DNA of 15,722 nucleotides, from the NCBI GenBank assembly GCA_039934635.1, contig JBDTLT010000119.1:1-15722 (forward strand). The letters run 5' to 3'. How positions within the stretch are numbered: position 1 is the first letter of the stretch; each line of letters begins with the position of its first letter. Positions 14,490-15,722 of this stretch are shown here, one piece after another. The translations under genes were made by a program, and so were the position numbers. Below the pieces are notes generated by a model. It searched no databases. It saw nothing but the letters and a program-made list of their open reading frames with translations, and had not been told where the DNA came from. Source of the stretch: DATLFA01 sp039934635. GTDB taxonomy: Bacteria > Actinomycetota > Acidimicrobiia > Acidimicrobiales > WLNW01.

Positions 14490-15722
14490 CGCGTCACGCG
14501 CCTCGTCTGCATGCGCCGCCCGAGGAGGGTGTCGATGCCGTAGGCCGCCATCACCATGAGTGCCGGGATCACCGGGACCGAGTAACGCCCGAGCGCGAGG
14601 AGTGGTGCCAGCAAAAGGTTCAGGTACAGGATCGCCGTGAACACGACCCACGTGCTGATGCCCTCCGACCGGGCTCGCCGCCATCCGATCAACGCCAGCG
14701 CCCAACCGCCGACGGCGAGGACGAGGGCGAGCAGAGAGTTCTTGAAGCTCGTCAGCTGGTACCAGAAAGTGAACAAGCCGACGACGGTCTTGCGGGCCAC
14801 CGGGCCGGGCTCATGGATGAGTCGCCGTTTGGCCTCTTTGTTGAGGATCTGATCGGTCTCGTAGTCGTCGGCTTCCCAGACGGTTCCCGCCTCCGCGGCA
14901 AGGCTCTTGAAATACTCGTTCGATGCGTTCTCGGCGCCGGTGTACGGCGGCTCGGACAGCGTGATGTACTTCGTCTCCGAGAAGATGAAGCCCCGCAAGA
15001 AGGCGTCGCTGGTGCCGCTCGATACGGGCACGAAGTGGCCGGTCACCTGGTAGTTGCGGACCGTCCACGGCAGGATCGCGAGGCCCATCACCGCGAACAG
15101 CGCGAAGAGTGGCCGCCACGGAGAACGGATCGCCGATTGGTTGGCGCGAGCCGTGGAGCGCCGTTCGAGCAAGAGGCCGACCACGAAGGCCAGCGGGAGA
15201 AACAACACAACGGACTTGGTGAGGGTGCCGCCGGCGGCCACCACTCCGACGAGGGCTCCGTTGAGCAACGTCGGCTGCTTGCGGAACCGCAGCATCAGCC
15301 ATAGCAACAGCGTGTAGAGCAGCGTCAGCTGGGTCTCGAGGTGCAGCGTCGGCACGTAGCGCAGCAGCATTGGCTGCATCGTGCACAAGAGGCCGGCGAT
15401 GACGCCGGTGCGCAGGTTGAACAGGCGCCGGGCGATGTCAAAGGCCAGTGTGGCCGTTGCGGCGAACATCACACTTTGCACCACCAGCACGACGGTGGTG
15501 TGGTCGCCGAACGCGGCAAAGAGACCGCCGATCGCCAACGGGTACAACGGCGCCCGCCGGTGGATCAGGGAGCCGAACCCCTCGAACCCGTGGCCATGCG
15601 CGATGCTCTCGCCCATCTTGCCGAAGTAGTAGGGGTCGATGTCCTGTTGCACCTGGTGTTGCAGGTTGAACAGCACGAGCACCATGAACAGTCCGGCCAG
15701 AAAGGCCAGGCCGAACACCACG
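14486..15722 (-). CDS. GT39/ArnT-like membrane glycosyltransferase (GT-C fold), 5' end at or beyond window edge
   Basis: At least 411 residues are visible and the frame stays open to the window end, so the true start may lie outside; a GTG at 15721 is possible because a first membrane helix begins right there. After that helix comes IDPYYFGKMGESIAHGHGF and HRRAPLYPLAIGG, matching the first periplasmic loop of GT39/PMT-type GT-C enzymes, where an acidic residue is catalytic. Many hydrophobic segments follow, a soluble loop sits at about 240-300, and the tail is basic. GT-C enzymes use polyprenyl-phosphate sugars on the outer membrane face. The stop overlaps the HAD gene start in a GTGA. With UbiA and HAD downstream, the donor could be a polyprenyl-phosphoryl pentose. 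The fold class is solid; donor and acceptor are inference. Confidence 0.85.
   Translation of the reverse strand, partial: VVFGLAFLAGLFMVLVLFNLQHQVQQDIDPYYFGKMGESIAHGHGFEGFGSLIHRRAPLYPLAIGGLFAAFGDHTTVVLVVQSVMFAATATLAFDIARRLFNLRTGVIAGLLCTMQPMLLRYVPTLHLETQLTLLYTLLLWLMLRFRKQPTLLNGALVGVVAAGGTLTKSVVLFLPLAFVVGLLLERRSTARANQSAIRSPWRPLFALFAVMGLAILPWTVRNYQVTGHFVPVSSGTSDAFLRGFIFSETKYITLSEPPYTGAENASNEYFKSLAAEAGTVWEADDYETDQILNKEAKRRLIHEPGPVARKTVVGLFTFWYQLTSFKNSLLALVLAVGGWALALIGWRRARSEGISTWVVFTAILYLNLLLAPLLALGRYSVPVIPALMVMAAYGIDTLLGRRMQTRRVTR

Noticed and set aside
14490..14705. Upstream extension of the HAD gene
   Set aside because: It lies within the GT-C coding sequence; the HAD motif I begins a few residues after the GTG at 14489, which also gives the GTGA overlap.

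Overview
The window looks like part of a surface- or exopolysaccharide biosynthesis region from a high-GC Gram-positive bacterium, most likely an actinobacterium of the Acidimicrobiia type. This rests on high GC with GC-ending codons, frequent GTG starts, Thr/Ser/Pro-rich tails and linkers, repeated 4-base start/stop overlaps, and a UbiA protein resembling actinobacterial polyprenyl-phosphate phosphoribosyltransferases. The taxonomic call is inference. No tRNA, rRNA, CRISPR array, insertion sequence or phage gene was seen.

Layout. (1) Bases 1-172 hold a probable 3' end of an upstream gene broken by an in-frame TGA. (2) 238-1914, plus strand: an integral-membrane acyltransferase-3 protein followed by a soluble hexapeptide (LbH) acyltransferase. 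(3) 1964-3130, minus strand: a lipoprotein with a five-Asp-box beta-propeller, convergent with region 2 across a strong hairpin. (4) 3258-6352, minus strand: two translationally coupled genes, a 781-residue LbH-FkbH fusion and a 250-residue LbH-acyl-carrier-protein fusion. (5) 6486-8976, plus strand: an aldo/keto reductase and a GMC flavin oxidoreductase, overlapping each other and divergent from region 4. (6) 9034-15722, minus strand: an operon-like run of, in transcription order, a GT39-like membrane glycosyltransferase (cut by the window edge), a HAD phosphatase, a UbiA prenyltransferase, a Wzx-type flippase, a GT4 glycosyltransferase and a PhyH-family Fe(II)/2-oxoglutarate dioxygenase.

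How the genes may work together. Region 6 would make a polyprenyl-phosphate-linked pentose (UbiA plus HAD), use it with a membrane GT-C enzyme, extend a glycan on the cytoplasmic face (GT4), and flip it (Wzx). No polymerase, ligase or initiating transferase is in view. Regions 2, 4 and 5 look like glycan decoration. The most interesting part is region 4. FkbH enzymes load a glyceryl unit from 1,3-bisphosphoglycerate onto an acyl carrier protein; here both the FkbH enzyme and the carrier are fused to LbH acyltransferase domains, and none of the other methoxymalonyl-ACP or polyketide genes are present. I infer a compact two-protein system that makes glyceryl-S-ACP and transfers the glyceryl (or a related hydroxyacyl) group to a sugar. 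The reductase/oxidoreductase pair sharing its promoter region may prepare the sugar or alter the acyl group.
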